64,000 nt of DNA from Streptomyces sp. NRRL F-525 (GCF_000716605.1 NZ_JNXE01000001.1:496001-560000), one strand, 5' to 3'. Positions 17,229 to 25,984 are shown, counted from the first letter of the stretch. Notes: generated by a model not told the origin, from the sequence alone. Program-made: numbers and translations.

Positions 17229-18335
17229 TCACGGATTCAACGCCTTCGTTCCGATCGCGAGCAGGGAGATGTCCTCCTGTGGTGCGTGCACGGGGGCGCA
17301 CTGGATGTCCCGGAAGTGCCGCTCCAGCGGATTGCCCCGCGCGAGCCCGGGATTGCCGAGGAGTCGCACGGCGAGTTCCACGGCCCGTACTCCGTTCCGG
17401 TCGGCCAACACCCGTGCCCCCAGGGCCTGTTCGGGGGCGTAGGTGGAGTCGCCGGCATCCACCCGGGCGGCCCCGCCGAACACCAACTGCTCGGCACCGG
17501 CGAGCAGCACCTCGATCTCCCCGGCGGTCCTGCGGAAGCGTTCCGTACGGGCCACCGGATGACCGAGGTTGGCGGGCACGCGCGCGTGGGCGAACGTGTG
17601 GAAGAAGGACTGCGCGGCCCGTGCCACCCCCAAGTAGAGGGCGGCGAGGGGGAGATGGAGAGAGGCGCCCGCCCGGTTGTCCTGTTCGGCGGACGCGCCG
17701 TACGGGCCGATGCCGATGACGTGCTCGTACGGGATCTCCACGTCCCGGAACGTCACGTCGTGGCTGCCGCTGGCCCGCAGGCCCAACTGGTCCCACCGGC
17801 CCGCGATGTCGATGCCGGGGGAGCCGCCGGGAACGAGGAAGGTCCCGACACGCGGTTCCGGTTCGTCGGTCGTGGCCCACACCAGGAACCAGTCCAGGCC
17901 CTCCGCGCCGGTCACGAAGCGTTTGGTGCCGCTCAGCGACCAGCCGTCCGGGGTGCACCGGGCGAGCGTCGAGGGGAGCCCGCCGCGTGCGGGGGAGCCC
18001 AACTCGGGTTCCACGCGTGCGTGGTTGACGAGCACCGGCCGCTCGAACGACTCCTTGACCACCCGCGCGTACAACTCCTCGGGCCAGTGCGGCTGTACGG
18101 CCTGCCGGGCGTGCGTGTTGAGGGTCATCGCCGCGATCAGGGCCACCGACGGGTCGCCCTGCCCGATCCGGTGGAGGATGCGCGCGCTCTCCTCGACCCG
18201 GGCGCCCCGGCCGCCGTAGGACTCGCCGATGGTCGCGGTGAGGAGTCCGGCCTCGTGGGCGATGCGGAGGGAGTCGGCGGGGAAGGCGCCCGACTGGTCG
18301 TAGCCGGCGGCCAGTTCGGCGATGCGGGCGGTCAC
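17229..18335 (-). CDS. Acyl-CoA-dehydrogenase-like flavin enzyme (DszC/SfnC type)
   Basis: 368 aa. Acyl-CoA dehydrogenase fold with IGESYGGRGARVEESARIL near residue 37, SGTKRFVTGAEGLDWFLVWA near 135 and ASGSHDVTFRDVEIP near 187. Family members in sulfur operons are FMNH2-dependent monooxygenases or desulfurases rather than true acyl-CoA dehydrogenases. The GTG start at 18335 overlaps the stop of the substrate-binding protein gene (GTGA), so it belongs to the organosulfur operon. A role in oxidising an imported organosulfur compound is inferred from context. Confidence 0.85.
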   Translation of the reverse strand: MTARIAELAAGYDQSGAFPADSLRIAHEAGLLTATIGESYGGRGARVEESARILHRIGQGDPSVALIAAMTLNTHARQAVQPHWPEELYARVVKESFERPVLVNHARVEPELGSPARGGLPSTLARCTPDGWSLSGTKRFVTGAEGLDWFLVWATTDEPEPRVGTFLVPGGSPGIDIAGRWDQLGLRASGSHDVTFRDVEIPYEHVIGIGPYGASAEQDNRAGASLHLPLAALYLGVARAAQSFFHTFAHARVPANLGHPVARTERFRRTAGEIEVLLAGAEQLVFGGAARVDAGDSTYAPEQALGARVLADRNGVRAVELAVRLLGNPGLARGNPLERHFRDIQCAPVHAPQEDISLLAIGTKALNP

Positions 18336-19339
18336 AGGGCCTTCTTCAGGTCGGAGTTGAGTGCGGTGGTCCAGAAGGACTTCACGTCCAAGTGCTTCTT
18401 GAGCGCGCCGAGTTCGGTGAAGGCGTCGGCCACCTTCTGCTGGGAGGCGATGGTGTCGGCGCCCACCGTCCTTGCCTGGGTGGGGCGTTGCTTCTGCGCG
18501 GCGACCAGGTCCGACTTGGCCTGCGCCACGGGCTGGTGGGTGGCGTCGGCGGTGACCTTCGCGAAGCCGTCCTCGTGGCCGTCGCGGACGTAGGCGTACG
18601 CCTTGGAGATCCGGGCGATCAGGTCCGCGGCGGCGGCCCGTTGGGCGGGGCTCTTGAGGACGCTGTCGCGGGCGGACCAGAGGAAGTTGCCGGAGAGGAT
18701 GTCCGCGCCGGAGCCGACCGTGGTCGCGCCCTGCTGGTGGGCGGTGATGATCGACGTGCCGTAGGAGGCGAAGGCGTCGATGGAGCCGCCGTTCAGGGCC
18801 GCGAGGCCGTCGTTGGGGAGCAGCGGCTTGGCGTCGATGTCGGACCACTTCAACCCGGCCCGCTTCAGCAGCTCGTAGAGGAAGTAGTGGGCGGTGGTGT
18901 TCTGGACGTAGCCGACCTTCTTGCCCTTCAGGCCGGCGATGTCGGTGACCTTGGAGCCCTTGGGGACGATGACTTCCTGGTTGAGGGTGGTGCCGCGCTG
19001 GACGGCCACGACCTTGAAGTTGGGGTTGCCGTCGGCCGCCGAGAAGAGGGGCGGGATCTCGCTGGAGGAGGCGAGGTCCAGTGCTCCGGCGCGGACGGCC
19101 TGGAGCTGCTGGTCGCCGCCCTGGAACAGGCTCCACTTCACCTTGTACGGCGTGTCGTCGAGGTGGGCGTACTTGAGGACGGCCTCGCCGACCTTCCAGC
19201 CGGTGTCGCCGACCCGGAGGGTGACGGAGGAGACGTCGGACGAGGACTCGGCCTTCGCGCTGCCTCCGCAGGCGGCGGCGAAGGGGAGCAGCAGGGCGAC
19301 GGCGGCGGCGGACGCGCGCAGGGAACGGCGGAACAACAC
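18332..19339 (-). CDS. Sulfonate/organosulfur ABC transporter substrate-binding lipoprotein
   Basis: 335 aa. Signal peptide of the lipoprotein type: basic MLFRRSLRAS, hydrophobic AAAVALLLPF, lipobox AAAC at about residue 24. The mature part is SsuA/TauA-like (VTLRVGDTGWKVGEAVLKYA, LQAVRAGALDLASSSEIPP, LKGKKVGYVQNTTAHYFLYELL, GSIDAFASYG). GTG start with GGAGA upstream. It is the second binding protein of the operon; having two suggests two substrates sharing one permease (SsuB/SsuC). Confidence 0.9.
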   Translation of the reverse strand: MLFRRSLRASAAAVALLLPFAAACGGSAKAESSSDVSSVTLRVGDTGWKVGEAVLKYAHLDDTPYKVKWSLFQGGDQQLQAVRAGALDLASSSEIPPLFSAADGNPNFKVVAVQRGTTLNQEVIVPKGSKVTDIAGLKGKKVGYVQNTTAHYFLYELLKRAGLKWSDIDAKPLLPNDGLAALNGGSIDAFASYGTSIITAHQQGATTVGSGADILSGNFLWSARDSVLKSPAQRAAAADLIARISKAYAYVRDGHEDGFAKVTADATHQPVAQAKSDLVAAQKQRPTQARTVGADTIASQQKVADAFTELGALKKHLDVKSFWTTALNSDLKKAL

Positions 19340-19381
19340 GGGGTCTCCATAGGGGAGTTCGCAATCAGGGAGGGGGACAGG

Positions 19382-20482
19382 TCAGGCGGCTTGTGAGGTC
19401 GTCGCGCGGTGGGCGAGTTCCTGGCGGACCAGCGGGAGCACGTGACGGGCGTAGTCGATCGCGTCGTTGAGCGGGTCGTAGCCGCGGATCGACAGCAGGT
19501 CGCAGCCGATGTCGACGTAGTCGAGCAGCGCCTGCGCGACCGTCTCGGGCGTACCCACAAGGGCAGTTGACGCACCGGCGGCGTTGGTGGCGACGGCGGG
19601 CGCCGTCCACAGGCAGCGGTCCTGGACCTCGCCGCGCTCGGCGATGTCGAGGAGGCGCTGCGAACCGACGTTCGCCGGGCGGCCCGTGGTGCGGTAGTGG
19701 CGGAGCAACTCGGTGTTCCTCGCCTGGTCCTTGAGGACGCCGAGGGTGCGGTGGGCCTTCTCCCAGGCGAGTTCCTCGGTGGGCGCGATGATCGGGCGGA
19801 ACGACACCCAGATACGGGGATGCGGGCGCCCGGCAGCATCGGCGACCGCGTTGACGGAGGCGATCTGCTCGGCCGTCTCCTTGAGCGGCTCGCCCCACAG
19901 TCCGAAGATGTCGCCCTGCTGCCCGCCCACCCGGTACGCGTCCTGCGAGGAGCCGCCCACCGAGATCGGGACGAGGCCGTTCACCGGCTTCACGTCGGAG
20001 TAGTAGCCCTCGAACTTGAAGTGCTTGCCCTCGTGCGAGACCGGCCCCTCTGCCTGCCACACCTTCCGCAGGATCTGGATGTACTCGTCCGAACGCTCGT
20101 ACCGCTCCGCCTTGTTGAGGTAGTCGCCCTCCCTGCGCTGCTCCTCGTCGCTGCCGCCGGAGATGATGTGCAGCGTCAGCCGGCCGTTGCTGATCTGGTC
20201 CAGCGTGGCCAGGGCGCGGGCCGCGTGCGTGGGGAAGATGACGCCGGGCCGGTGCGCGAGGATCGGGCGGACGCGCTCGGTGTGGGTGGCGACGAACTGG
20301 GCGACCTGGAAGGCGTCGGGTGACGCCGAGTGATAGGCGACCAGGGTGTGGTCGAAGCCGCCGTCGTCCAACGCGCGGGCGTACTTGCGCAGATGGTCGA
20401 CGTCGAAGCCGGTACGGCTCGCGGCGGCGGGACCCGAGGCCCCGGAGTCGGTGTGGACGGCGCTGATGAACTCGACAGGCAT
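19382..20482 (-). CDS. FMNH2-dependent alkanesulfonate-type monooxygenase (LLM class)
   Basis: 366 aa. TIM-barrel flavin monooxygenase of the SsuD/SfnG kind that cleaves C-S bonds to give sulfite and an aldehyde. Motifs include HTLVAYHSASPD near residue 46, ILAHRPGVIFPTHAARALATL, SNGRLTLHIISGGSDEEQRREGD near 98 and DIFGLWGEPLKETAEQI near 190. Length fits the family. Start ATG with AGGAGT nearby. Between two ABC substrate-binding genes in the sulfur operon. A flavin reductase partner is not visible in the window. Confidence 0.9.
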   Translation of the reverse strand: MPVEFISAVHTDSGASGPAAASRTGFDVDHLRKYARALDDGGFDHTLVAYHSASPDAFQVAQFVATHTERVRPILAHRPGVIFPTHAARALATLDQISNGRLTLHIISGGSDEEQRREGDYLNKAERYERSDEYIQILRKVWQAEGPVSHEGKHFKFEGYYSDVKPVNGLVPISVGGSSQDAYRVGGQQGDIFGLWGEPLKETAEQIASVNAVADAAGRPHPRIWVSFRPIIAPTEELAWEKAHRTLGVLKDQARNTELLRHYRTTGRPANVGSQRLLDIAERGEVQDRCLWTAPAVATNAAGASTALVGTPETVAQALLDYVDIGCDLLSIRGYDPLNDAIDYARHVLPLVRQELAHRATTSQAA

Positions 20483-20506
20483 GAGCGAACTCCTAGGAAG
20501 GAAAGG

Positions 20507-21475
20507 TCACTTGAGCAGTGAGGTGTCGGCGGACTTGGCCACGTCGACGTTCGGGTCGAGGACCCCGATGCTGTTCATGAGGTCGGCGACCTGCTGGACG
20601 GTCGTGTCGACGTCCGAGGTGACCGGCAGCACCTGGCTGTAGGCGGCCGAGGCGAGGGTCTTGGCGACCGTGGCGTCGGCGCCGTTGCGCTGCTCGATGG
20701 CCTTCGCGTACGCGTTCTGGTGGGTGCTGGTCCACTTCAGCGCCGTGCTCAGACGCTGGAGGAAGTCCGAAAGGGCCGTCTTCTTCGCCGAGTTGGCGAG
20801 TGCGTTCTCGGAGGCGTTGATGAAGCCGTAGCCGCTGACCCGGCCGTCCGCGCCGTCGACGAGGAGCTTGCCGCCCTGCTCCAGGCCGACGGCCTGGTAG
20901 ACACCGAACGTCGCCCAGATCTTGACCTTCCCGGAGGCGAAGGCGGCCTGCGCGTCGGTCGGCAGCAGGTACTGCACCTTGACGTCCTTGTAGCTGAGCC
21001 CGTTCTGCTTCAGCACATTGGCCAGCAGATACTCCGAGATGCTGCCCTTCGCGGAGGACACCACGACCTTCTGGCCCTTGAGGTCCTTCACGCTGTCGAT
21101 GCCGGAGTCCTTGCGGACGACGATCCCGACATGCGTGCCGTCGTTCTTGAGGGCGGCGACGTTCTTGATCTTGACACCGCCGCTGAGCGCCTGGAGCGCG
21201 GGCAGGTCGGCGGAGTACCCGGTGTCGGCGGCGTCCGCCTGCACGGCCTGGTAGAGCGGGGCCGCACCCTGGAACTCGGCCCACTTCACCTTGTACTTGG
21301 CGCCCTTGAGCGCGTCCGACGCGGCGATGATCGTCTGGAGCGTCTTGGCCTGGTCGCCGATGGTGAGGGTGACCTGCCCGCCGGCGGAGGTGTCCGCCGA
21401 GGAGTCGGCACCGCAGGCGCTCAGCGCCAGCAGGGCGGTCATGCTCAGGGTGGCGGCGGCGATTCTGCGGATCAC
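20507..21475 (-). CDS. ssuA: Sulfonate ABC transporter substrate-binding lipoprotein
   Basis: 322 aa. Lipoprotein signal MIRRIAAATLSMTALLALSAC with Cys at residue 21. SsuA-like mature domain: VTLTIGDQAKTLQTIIAASD, YSADLPALQALSGG, IDSVKDLKGQKVVVSSAKGS, GLSYKDVKVQYLLPTDAQAAF. Binds the organosulfur substrate outside the membrane and delivers it to SsuC/SsuB. ATG overlaps the end of ssuB (ATGA), showing direct coupling. Confidence 0.9.
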   Translation of the reverse strand: MIRRIAAATLSMTALLALSACGADSSADTSAGGQVTLTIGDQAKTLQTIIAASDALKGAKYKVKWAEFQGAAPLYQAVQADAADTGYSADLPALQALSGGVKIKNVAALKNDGTHVGIVVRKDSGIDSVKDLKGQKVVVSSAKGSISEYLLANVLKQNGLSYKDVKVQYLLPTDAQAAFASGKVKIWATFGVYQAVGLEQGGKLLVDGADGRVSGYGFINASENALANSAKKTALSDFLQRLSTALKWTSTHQNAYAKAIEQRNGADATVAKTLASAAYSQVLPVTSDVDTTVQQVADLMNSIGVLDPNVDVAKSADTSLLK

Positions 21476-22188
21476 GAGGGGGTTCCTTCCAAAGTACGGG
21501 TCACGCCGAGCCAGTTCAGGAGGCGGGCGCGCAGGGTCACGAACTCGGGGGCGGTCAGATCACGGGGGCGGGGCAGGTCGACGGTCACCTCGTGGGCGAT
21601 ACGGCCCTCGTCCATCACCAGGACCCGGTCGGCGAGCAGCAGCGCCTCCTCCACGTCATGGGTGACCAGGAGGATCGCGCACCCGTGCAGCCGCCACAGC
21701 TCGGCGACCAGCGCCTGCACCTTGCCCCGGGTCAGCGCGTCCAGCGCGCCGAACGGCTCGTCGAGCAGCAGGAGTTCGGGCTCGCGGACGAGAGCACGGG
21801 CGAGCGAGACGCGCTGGGCCTGGCCGCCGGAGAGTGTCTTGGGCCAGACGGTCGCGCGCTCCGCGATGCCGACCTCGTCCAGCGCCTTGAGCGCGAGAGC
21901 CCGGTCCGGACGCCCCGGCAGCCCGAGCACGACGTTGCGCCACACCTTCAACCACGGGAGCAGCCGCGGCGATTGGAAGGCCGCGCTGCGCCGCGCGGGC
22001 ACGGTCACTTCGCCGCCGATCTCGTCGTCGAGCCCCGCGAGAATCCGCAGCAGCGTCGACTTGCCGCAGCCGCTGTGCCCGAGCAGGGCCACGAACTCGC
22101 CCTCGCGGATGTCCAGATCGAGGTCGTGCAGGACGGTGTTGCCGTCGAAGGCCCGCGAAAGCCCCCGAATCTCAACGGAGTTGGCCAT
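21472..22188 (-). CDS. ssuB: Sulfonate ABC transporter ATP-binding protein
   Basis: 238 aa. Walker A GHSGCGKST near residue 38, Q-loop FQSPRLLPW, signature LSGGQAQRVSLARALV near 126, Walker B LLLLDEPFGALDA and H-loop LVTHDVEEALL. Shows the short SsuB/TauB architecture. Energises uptake through SsuC. Two bases after the ssuC stop and overlapping the ssuA start. Confidence 0.94.
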   Translation of the reverse strand: MANSVEIRGLSRAFDGNTVLHDLDLDIREGEFVALLGHSGCGKSTLLRILAGLDDEIGGEVTVPARRSAAFQSPRLLPWLKVWRNVVLGLPGRPDRALALKALDEVGIAERATVWPKTLSGGQAQRVSLARALVREPELLLLDEPFGALDALTRGKVQALVAELWRLHGCAILLVTHDVEEALLLADRVLVMDEGRIAHEVTVDLPRPRDLTAPEFVTLRARLLNWLGVTRTLEGTPS

Positions 22189-22190
22189 GT

Positions 22191-23066
22191 CTACGCCTCA
22201 CCCTCGAAGTTGGCCCGCCAGGTCAGCAGCCGGCGCGACAGGATCCGTACGGCGAAGTCGCAGGCGAGACCGAGCAGCGCGTACACGACGAGGCACAGCA
22301 CGATGACGTCCGTACGGAAGTACTGCTGGGCGTTGCTCATCAGATAGCCGAGCCCCGCGTCCGCGTTGACCTGCTCGGCGAAGACCAGCGCCAGCCACGC
22401 GGTGGACAGCGCGTACCGCAGGCCCACGAGTGCCCCGGGCAGCGCGCTCGGCAGGATCACGTACTTGATCAGCCCGAACCGGCCGAGCCCCATCATCCGT
22501 GCGGCCTCGACGAGTTGGGCGTCGGTGGAGCGGATACCGCCGTAGATGTTGAAGTACAGCGGATACGTCACCCCGAGCGCGACGAGCGCGATCTTCGGGG
22601 TCTCCTCGATGCCGAACCAGACGATGAACAGCGGGATCAGACCCACCCAGGGGATCGCCCGGAACATGCCCATCGAGGAGTCGATGACGTCCTCACCGAG
22701 CCGGAACAGCCCGGCCAGCAACGACAGGACCAGCGCGACGGTCGCGCCGATCAGGAAGCCGATGGCGGCACGGCGGCCCGACGCGGCGATGGCGTGGGGG
22801 AGTTCGCCGTTCTTCGTGAGGTCCACCGCCTGACGCAGGACGTCGACGGGGGAGGCCAGTACGGACTCGGGGAGGACGCCGGTGGCGGAGGTCAGGAACC
22901 AGAGCAGGACGAGGCCGACGGGTCCGGCGGCCCGGCGCACCGAACGGGGCACGGTGAAGCGGCGCGAAGTCTTCGCCGTGCCGCGGATGGTGACCCGGGT
23001 GGACGGTGCGGTGGCGACTTCCTTCTGCTGCGGCAGCACGGCCGCGTCCAGCGGTTTCGTCGTCAT
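22191..23066 (-). CDS. ssuC: Sulfonate ABC transporter permease
   Basis: 291 aa. Six predicted membrane helices after a basic N-terminal tail of about 50 residues. The permease EAA-type loop reads EAARMMGLGRFGLIKYVILPSALP near residue 185, and the surrounding SsuC features (ESVLASPVDVLRQAVDL, AIPWVGLIPLFIVWFGI) are clear. ATG overlaps the rhodanese stop (ATGA). Works with SsuB and one or both binding proteins. Confidence 0.93.
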   Translation of the reverse strand: MTTKPLDAAVLPQQKEVATAPSTRVTIRGTAKTSRRFTVPRSVRRAAGPVGLVLLWFLTSATGVLPESVLASPVDVLRQAVDLTKNGELPHAIAASGRRAAIGFLIGATVALVLSLLAGLFRLGEDVIDSSMGMFRAIPWVGLIPLFIVWFGIEETPKIALVALGVTYPLYFNIYGGIRSTDAQLVEAARMMGLGRFGLIKYVILPSALPGALVGLRYALSTAWLALVFAEQVNADAGLGYLMSNAQQYFRTDVIVLCLVVYALLGLACDFAVRILSRRLLTWRANFEGEA

Positions 23067-23908
23067 GGCCGGTCTCCCGTCGCTGCCGGGCGCGCGGGGT
23101 CGGCGGACCAGGCGGACCAGGAACCGGGGAACAGCGTCGCCTCGAACCCGGCGATCTCCAGCGCCGCGATCTGATGGGCAGCGGTGACCCCGGACCCGCA
23201 GTAGACGCCGATGCGCGCCGCGTCCCCGGCCCCCCGCTCCTCGAACCGCTTGCGCAGCAACTCCGGTGCCAGGAAGGTCCCGTCCGCCGCCAGGTTCTCG
23301 CCGGTCGGCGCGGACACGGCTCCCGGGATGTGCCCCGCACGCGGGTCCACCGGCTCGACCTCACCCCGGTAACGCTCACCGGCGCGGGCGTCCAACAGCA
23401 GTCCTGATACGGCGAGTTCGGCGGCACCGTCGGCATCGGTGGTCGGCAGCGCACCCGGGCGGAGTACGACATCGCCCGGCGCCGGATCGGCGGGGATCCC
23501 GGACTCCAGTGGCAGCCCCGCGGTCCGCCAGGCGCCCAACGCCCCGTCCAGCAGGGTCACTTCGGTGACACCCGCGTACCGCAGCAGCCACCAGGCGCGG
23601 GCGGCGGCCGTGTTGCCCAGGTCGTCGTAGGCGACGACGGATCGGCCGGTCCCGATGCCCCAACGGCGGGCGGATTCCTGGAGTTCGGTGAAGTCGGGGA
23701 GCGGGTGGCGTCCGCCCTCGGGGCTCGCCGGTGCGGCCAACTCCGTGTCCAGGTCGACGTAGACCGCGCCGGGGATGTGGCCCTCCGCGTAGTGGTCCCG
23801 GCCGTGCGGATCGCCGAGGGCCCAGCGGACGTCGAGCAGGACGGGCGGCTGCTCGGAGCCGAGGAGTTCGGTCAGCTCGGCGACCGTGGTCGTCACGCGG
23901 CCGGTCAT
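23063..23908 (-). CDS. Two-domain sulfurtransferase (rhodanese / SseA type)
   Basis: 281 aa. Thiosulfate or 3-mercaptopyruvate sulfurtransferase. The first, inactive rhodanese domain has LLDVRWALGD and GHIPGAVYVDLDTEL; the second, active domain carries the Cys loop YCGSGVTAAH near residue 240, whose CGSGV sequence is that of SseA-type enzymes. Start at the ATG at 23908 overlaps the end of the alpha/beta hydrolase gene. In the operon it probably handles sulfane sulfur or sulfite coming from C-S bond cleavage. Confidence 0.9.
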   Translation of the reverse strand: MTGRVTTTVAELTELLGSEQPPVLLDVRWALGDPHGRDHYAEGHIPGAVYVDLDTELAAPASPEGGRHPLPDFTELQESARRWGIGTGRSVVAYDDLGNTAAARAWWLLRYAGVTEVTLLDGALGAWRTAGLPLESGIPADPAPGDVVLRPGALPTTDADGAAELAVSGLLLDARAGERYRGEVEPVDPRAGHIPGAVSAPTGENLAADGTFLAPELLRKRFEERGAGDAARIGVYCGSGVTAAHQIAALEIAGFEATLFPGSWSAWSADPARPAATGDRP

Positions 23909-24642
23909 GTCAACTCCTCGGCTATCAGGGGAAGTTCGCGGACTTCGGAGGTCCCCGGAGCCTCGGGGGCCAGCCGGAGCCGTTCGAGGAACAGGACGAC
24001 CGTGGCGGCGGCGGTGCGGTGGAGCGCGTCGTTGAGGGCGTCGTGCCGGCCGCCGTGGAAGACCACGGTCTGGACGCCCGGGTGGCCGTCGTAGACGCTC
24101 AGCGCTTGGTCGAGCGGGCTGATCGGGTCGTCCTTGCCGTGCAGGGCCAGGACCGGGACACGCACCAGGTCCAGGCGGGGTGCGGGCAGGTCGGGGGCGT
24201 CGTCGATGGCGCCGCGCCGGAAGTCGGGGTCGTTGGTGAGGCGTCCCTGGTGGGTCGGGCAGGCGGTGCGGGCGGCGGCCTCCTCCTCCCAACTGCCCGC
24301 TGTCCAGGCGCCGGTGGGCAGCCCGGCCAGGATCAGCGCGTCGACGCCCGCGGTCTGCTCGGCGGCGAGCTGAAGGGCGTAGAGCGCGCCCGTGTCGGAG
24401 CCGATGAGTACCTTCGGGCCGGGCAGCGACTCGTCGGCGAGCAGCTTGGCGGCCTGCTCCAGGACGGCGGGGTCGGCGGTCGGGTCGCCGAGGGCGCGGA
24501 CGCGGTAGGCGTCGAAGCCGAGCCGGCGGCCGAACCGCTCGTAGACACCGCCGTGTTCGCCCCGCCCGGCCAGCACGATCAACGTGCCGCGCGCGGCGAG
24601 GCCTTCGGGTTCGTCCCAGGACGAGACGGAGGAAGAGGGCAT
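23905..24642 (-). CDS. Alpha/beta hydrolase with an Asp at the nucleophile elbow
   Basis: 245 aa. Alpha/beta-hydrolase fold: oxyanion region TLIVLAGRGEHGG, elbow LIGSDTGALYAL near residue 82, acid LALHGKDDPISP and catalytic His in VVFHGGRHDALNDAL. The elbow GSDTG places Asp where most family members have Ser, as in haloalkane dehalogenases and epoxide hydrolases; alternatively Ser two places before the Gly is misaligned and the enzyme is divergent. First gene of the organosulfur operon, 148 bp after a Cys-containing leader peptide ORF. Reaction unknown. Confidence 0.8.
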   Translation of the reverse strand: MPSSSVSSWDEPEGLAARGTLIVLAGRGEHGGVYERFGRRLGFDAYRVRALGDPTADPAVLEQAAKLLADESLPGPKVLIGSDTGALYALQLAAEQTAGVDALILAGLPTGAWTAGSWEEEAAARTACPTHQGRLTNDPDFRRGAIDDAPDLPAPRLDLVRVPVLALHGKDDPISPLDQALSVYDGHPGVQTVVFHGGRHDALNDALHRTAAATVVLFLERLRLAPEAPGTSEVRELPLIAEELT

Positions 24643-24790
24643 GGGGTGACAGCTCCCAACGAGGGGAAAGGGGAGGGGAATTGAGGAGAGGGGGAGGAAA
24701 CGAGCAGCCCGGAGCCGCCGTCACGTGTCAGTGCGCAGGGCAGACGTGATCAGCTGTGACTCGGGAAGGGTGCCGCGGAGAGGCGGTGGA
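24643..24790 (-). promoter_or_regulatory. Leader between Cys peptide and first sulfur gene, with C-rich tract
   Basis: The 148-base untranslated stretch ends in a long pyrimidine tract (CCTCCCCCTCTCC and CCCCTCCCC blocks) directly upstream of the GGGAG ribosome-binding site of the alpha/beta hydrolase gene. The tract could pair with that site and close it unless ribosome movement on the leader ORF opens it. This would fit cysteine-responsive attenuation; it is inference from base complementarity. Confidence 0.45.
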
Positions 24791-24877
24791 TCAACGACAG
24801 CGCGCGCTGCACGCCACGCCGAAGTCGATGACTCGGCGCTGCGTCAGAAGGGCAGCGAAAGCGGTCGTGTGCAGCAT
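24791..24877 (-). CDS. Cysteine-containing leader peptide (28 aa) of the sulfur operon
   Basis: A 28-codon ORF with the actinobacterial leader-peptide signature: MLHTTAF, then LLTQRRVIDFG, ending CSARCR just before the stop. Peptides with an LLTxRRxID core and a C-terminal Cys-Arg are repeatedly found ahead of sulfur-assimilation operons in Streptomyces and are thought to sense cysteine, or charged Cys-tRNA, by ribosome stalling. Here two Cys codons (23 and 27) lie at the end. It precedes the organosulfur operon on the same strand and is too short for normal gene calling. Confidence 0.8.
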   Translation of the reverse strand: MLHTTAFAALLTQRRVIDFGVACSARCR

Positions 24878-24990
24878 GCGCCCATCATGACCGGCGGCGA
24901 CCGATCGCGTCCAACGATGATTCCGCATCGAAATCGATCAGTTATCGCGATCGATACGGATCGATACGTGAAACGGCTACCGTCACCGGC

Positions 24991-25839
24991 ATGCCCCAAC
25001 CTGTCCTCGACATCGTGGCCCTGCGCAGCCTGACCGCGATCGCCGACTGCGGCGGCTTCCACCGCGCGGCCCGGGCCCTCGCCCTGAGCCAGTCCGCGGT
25101 CAGCCAGCATGTGCGCAGGCTGGAGAAGACGCTGAGCCGCCCGATCGTGGAGCGCGAGGGGCGGGGCACCCGGTTCACGCCCGAGGGGCGGCTCCTCCTG
25201 GAGCAGGCCCGCCGCATCCTCGCCGTGCACGACGAGGCCGTACGCACGCTGCTCGACGTGGACGGCGACACCGTCACGATCGGCTCCACCGAACACGCGG
25301 CCGACCAGTTCCTGCCACGGCTGACCGCGGCCGTCCAGGAGGTGCGGCCCGGCTGCCGGGTCCGCTTCCGCATCGACCGCTCAGCCCGTCTGGTCGAGGC
25401 CGTGGAACGGGGTAGCGTCGACGTCGCGGTGTACGTCACCGAGGCCGCCGCGACCGAGGGCACACCGGTCGGCGGCCTCCCGCTCACCTGGCACGCGACG
25501 CCGGGCTGGCAGCGACCGGCCGCGCCCGCGCCCGTCCCGCTGGTCGCGATCGAGGACCCGTGCGCGATCCGTCGCCGCGCGATCTCGACCCTCGCCGCGC
25601 ACGGGGTACCGGCCGCGGTGGTCGGCGACGCGGGGTATCTCGCGGGGGTCCTCGACATCGCCCGCACGGGGCAGGGCGTCGCGCTGCTCGCGGCGGTCGG
25701 TTCGGCTCCGGACGGGCTGACTCCCTACGACGGGCTGCCCTCCGTCACTCCGATCCCGATGAGCGCGCTGGCCCGGCCGGGGGCGGATCCGGCGACGGTG
25801 GAGGCGGCTTTCGCGGCCGTACGGGATCTGTTGCGTTGA
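24991..25839 (+). CDS. LysR family regulator, divergent from the organosulfur operon
   Basis: 282 aa. N-terminal winged helix (ALRSLTAIADCGGFHRAARAL, SQSAVSQHVRRLEKTL, FTPEGRLLLEQARRIL) and a shortened LysR substrate domain (about residues 90-280, VTIGSTEHAADQFLPRL). Divergent position suggests it activates or represses the sulfur operon, as CysB/Cbl-type regulators do; the effector is unknown. The shared 113-bp gap between its start and the leader peptide start is relatively A+T-rich and contains ATCGAT-type repeats (GATCAGTTATCGCGATCGATACGG region) that could be its binding site. Confidence 0.88.
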   Translation: MPQPVLDIVALRSLTAIADCGGFHRAARALALSQSAVSQHVRRLEKTLSRPIVEREGRGTRFTPEGRLLLEQARRILAVHDEAVRTLLDVDGDTVTIGSTEHAADQFLPRLTAAVQEVRPGCRVRFRIDRSARLVEAVERGSVDVAVYVTEAAATEGTPVGGLPLTWHATPGWQRPAAPAPVPLVAIEDPCAIRRRAISTLAAHGVPAAVVGDAGYLAGVLDIARTGQGVALLAAVGSAPDGLTPYDGLPSVTPIPMSALARPGADPATVEAAFAAVRDLLR

Positions 25840-25984
25840 CCGGGGGAGGGGGAGAGGGCCGGTCGGAGATCGGCCTGAACTGCCCCCTGTGGTGGGGTAG
25901 TCCGGCCCGTTTTGGAGGAAAGATCCCTCGGGGAGATTCGGTGGGTCCGCGAGTTGGGTGAGTCGGCAAGGGGGCGCGATCGTC

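Noticed and set aside
24725..25033. 102-aa + strand frame over the sulfur leader
   Set aside because: Overlaps the leader peptide and LysR start in another frame and has no coding character.
25840..25984. pqqA precursor peptide upstream of pqqB
   Set aside because: No short ORF with the conserved Glu-x-x-x-Tyr and a ribosome-binding site was found.
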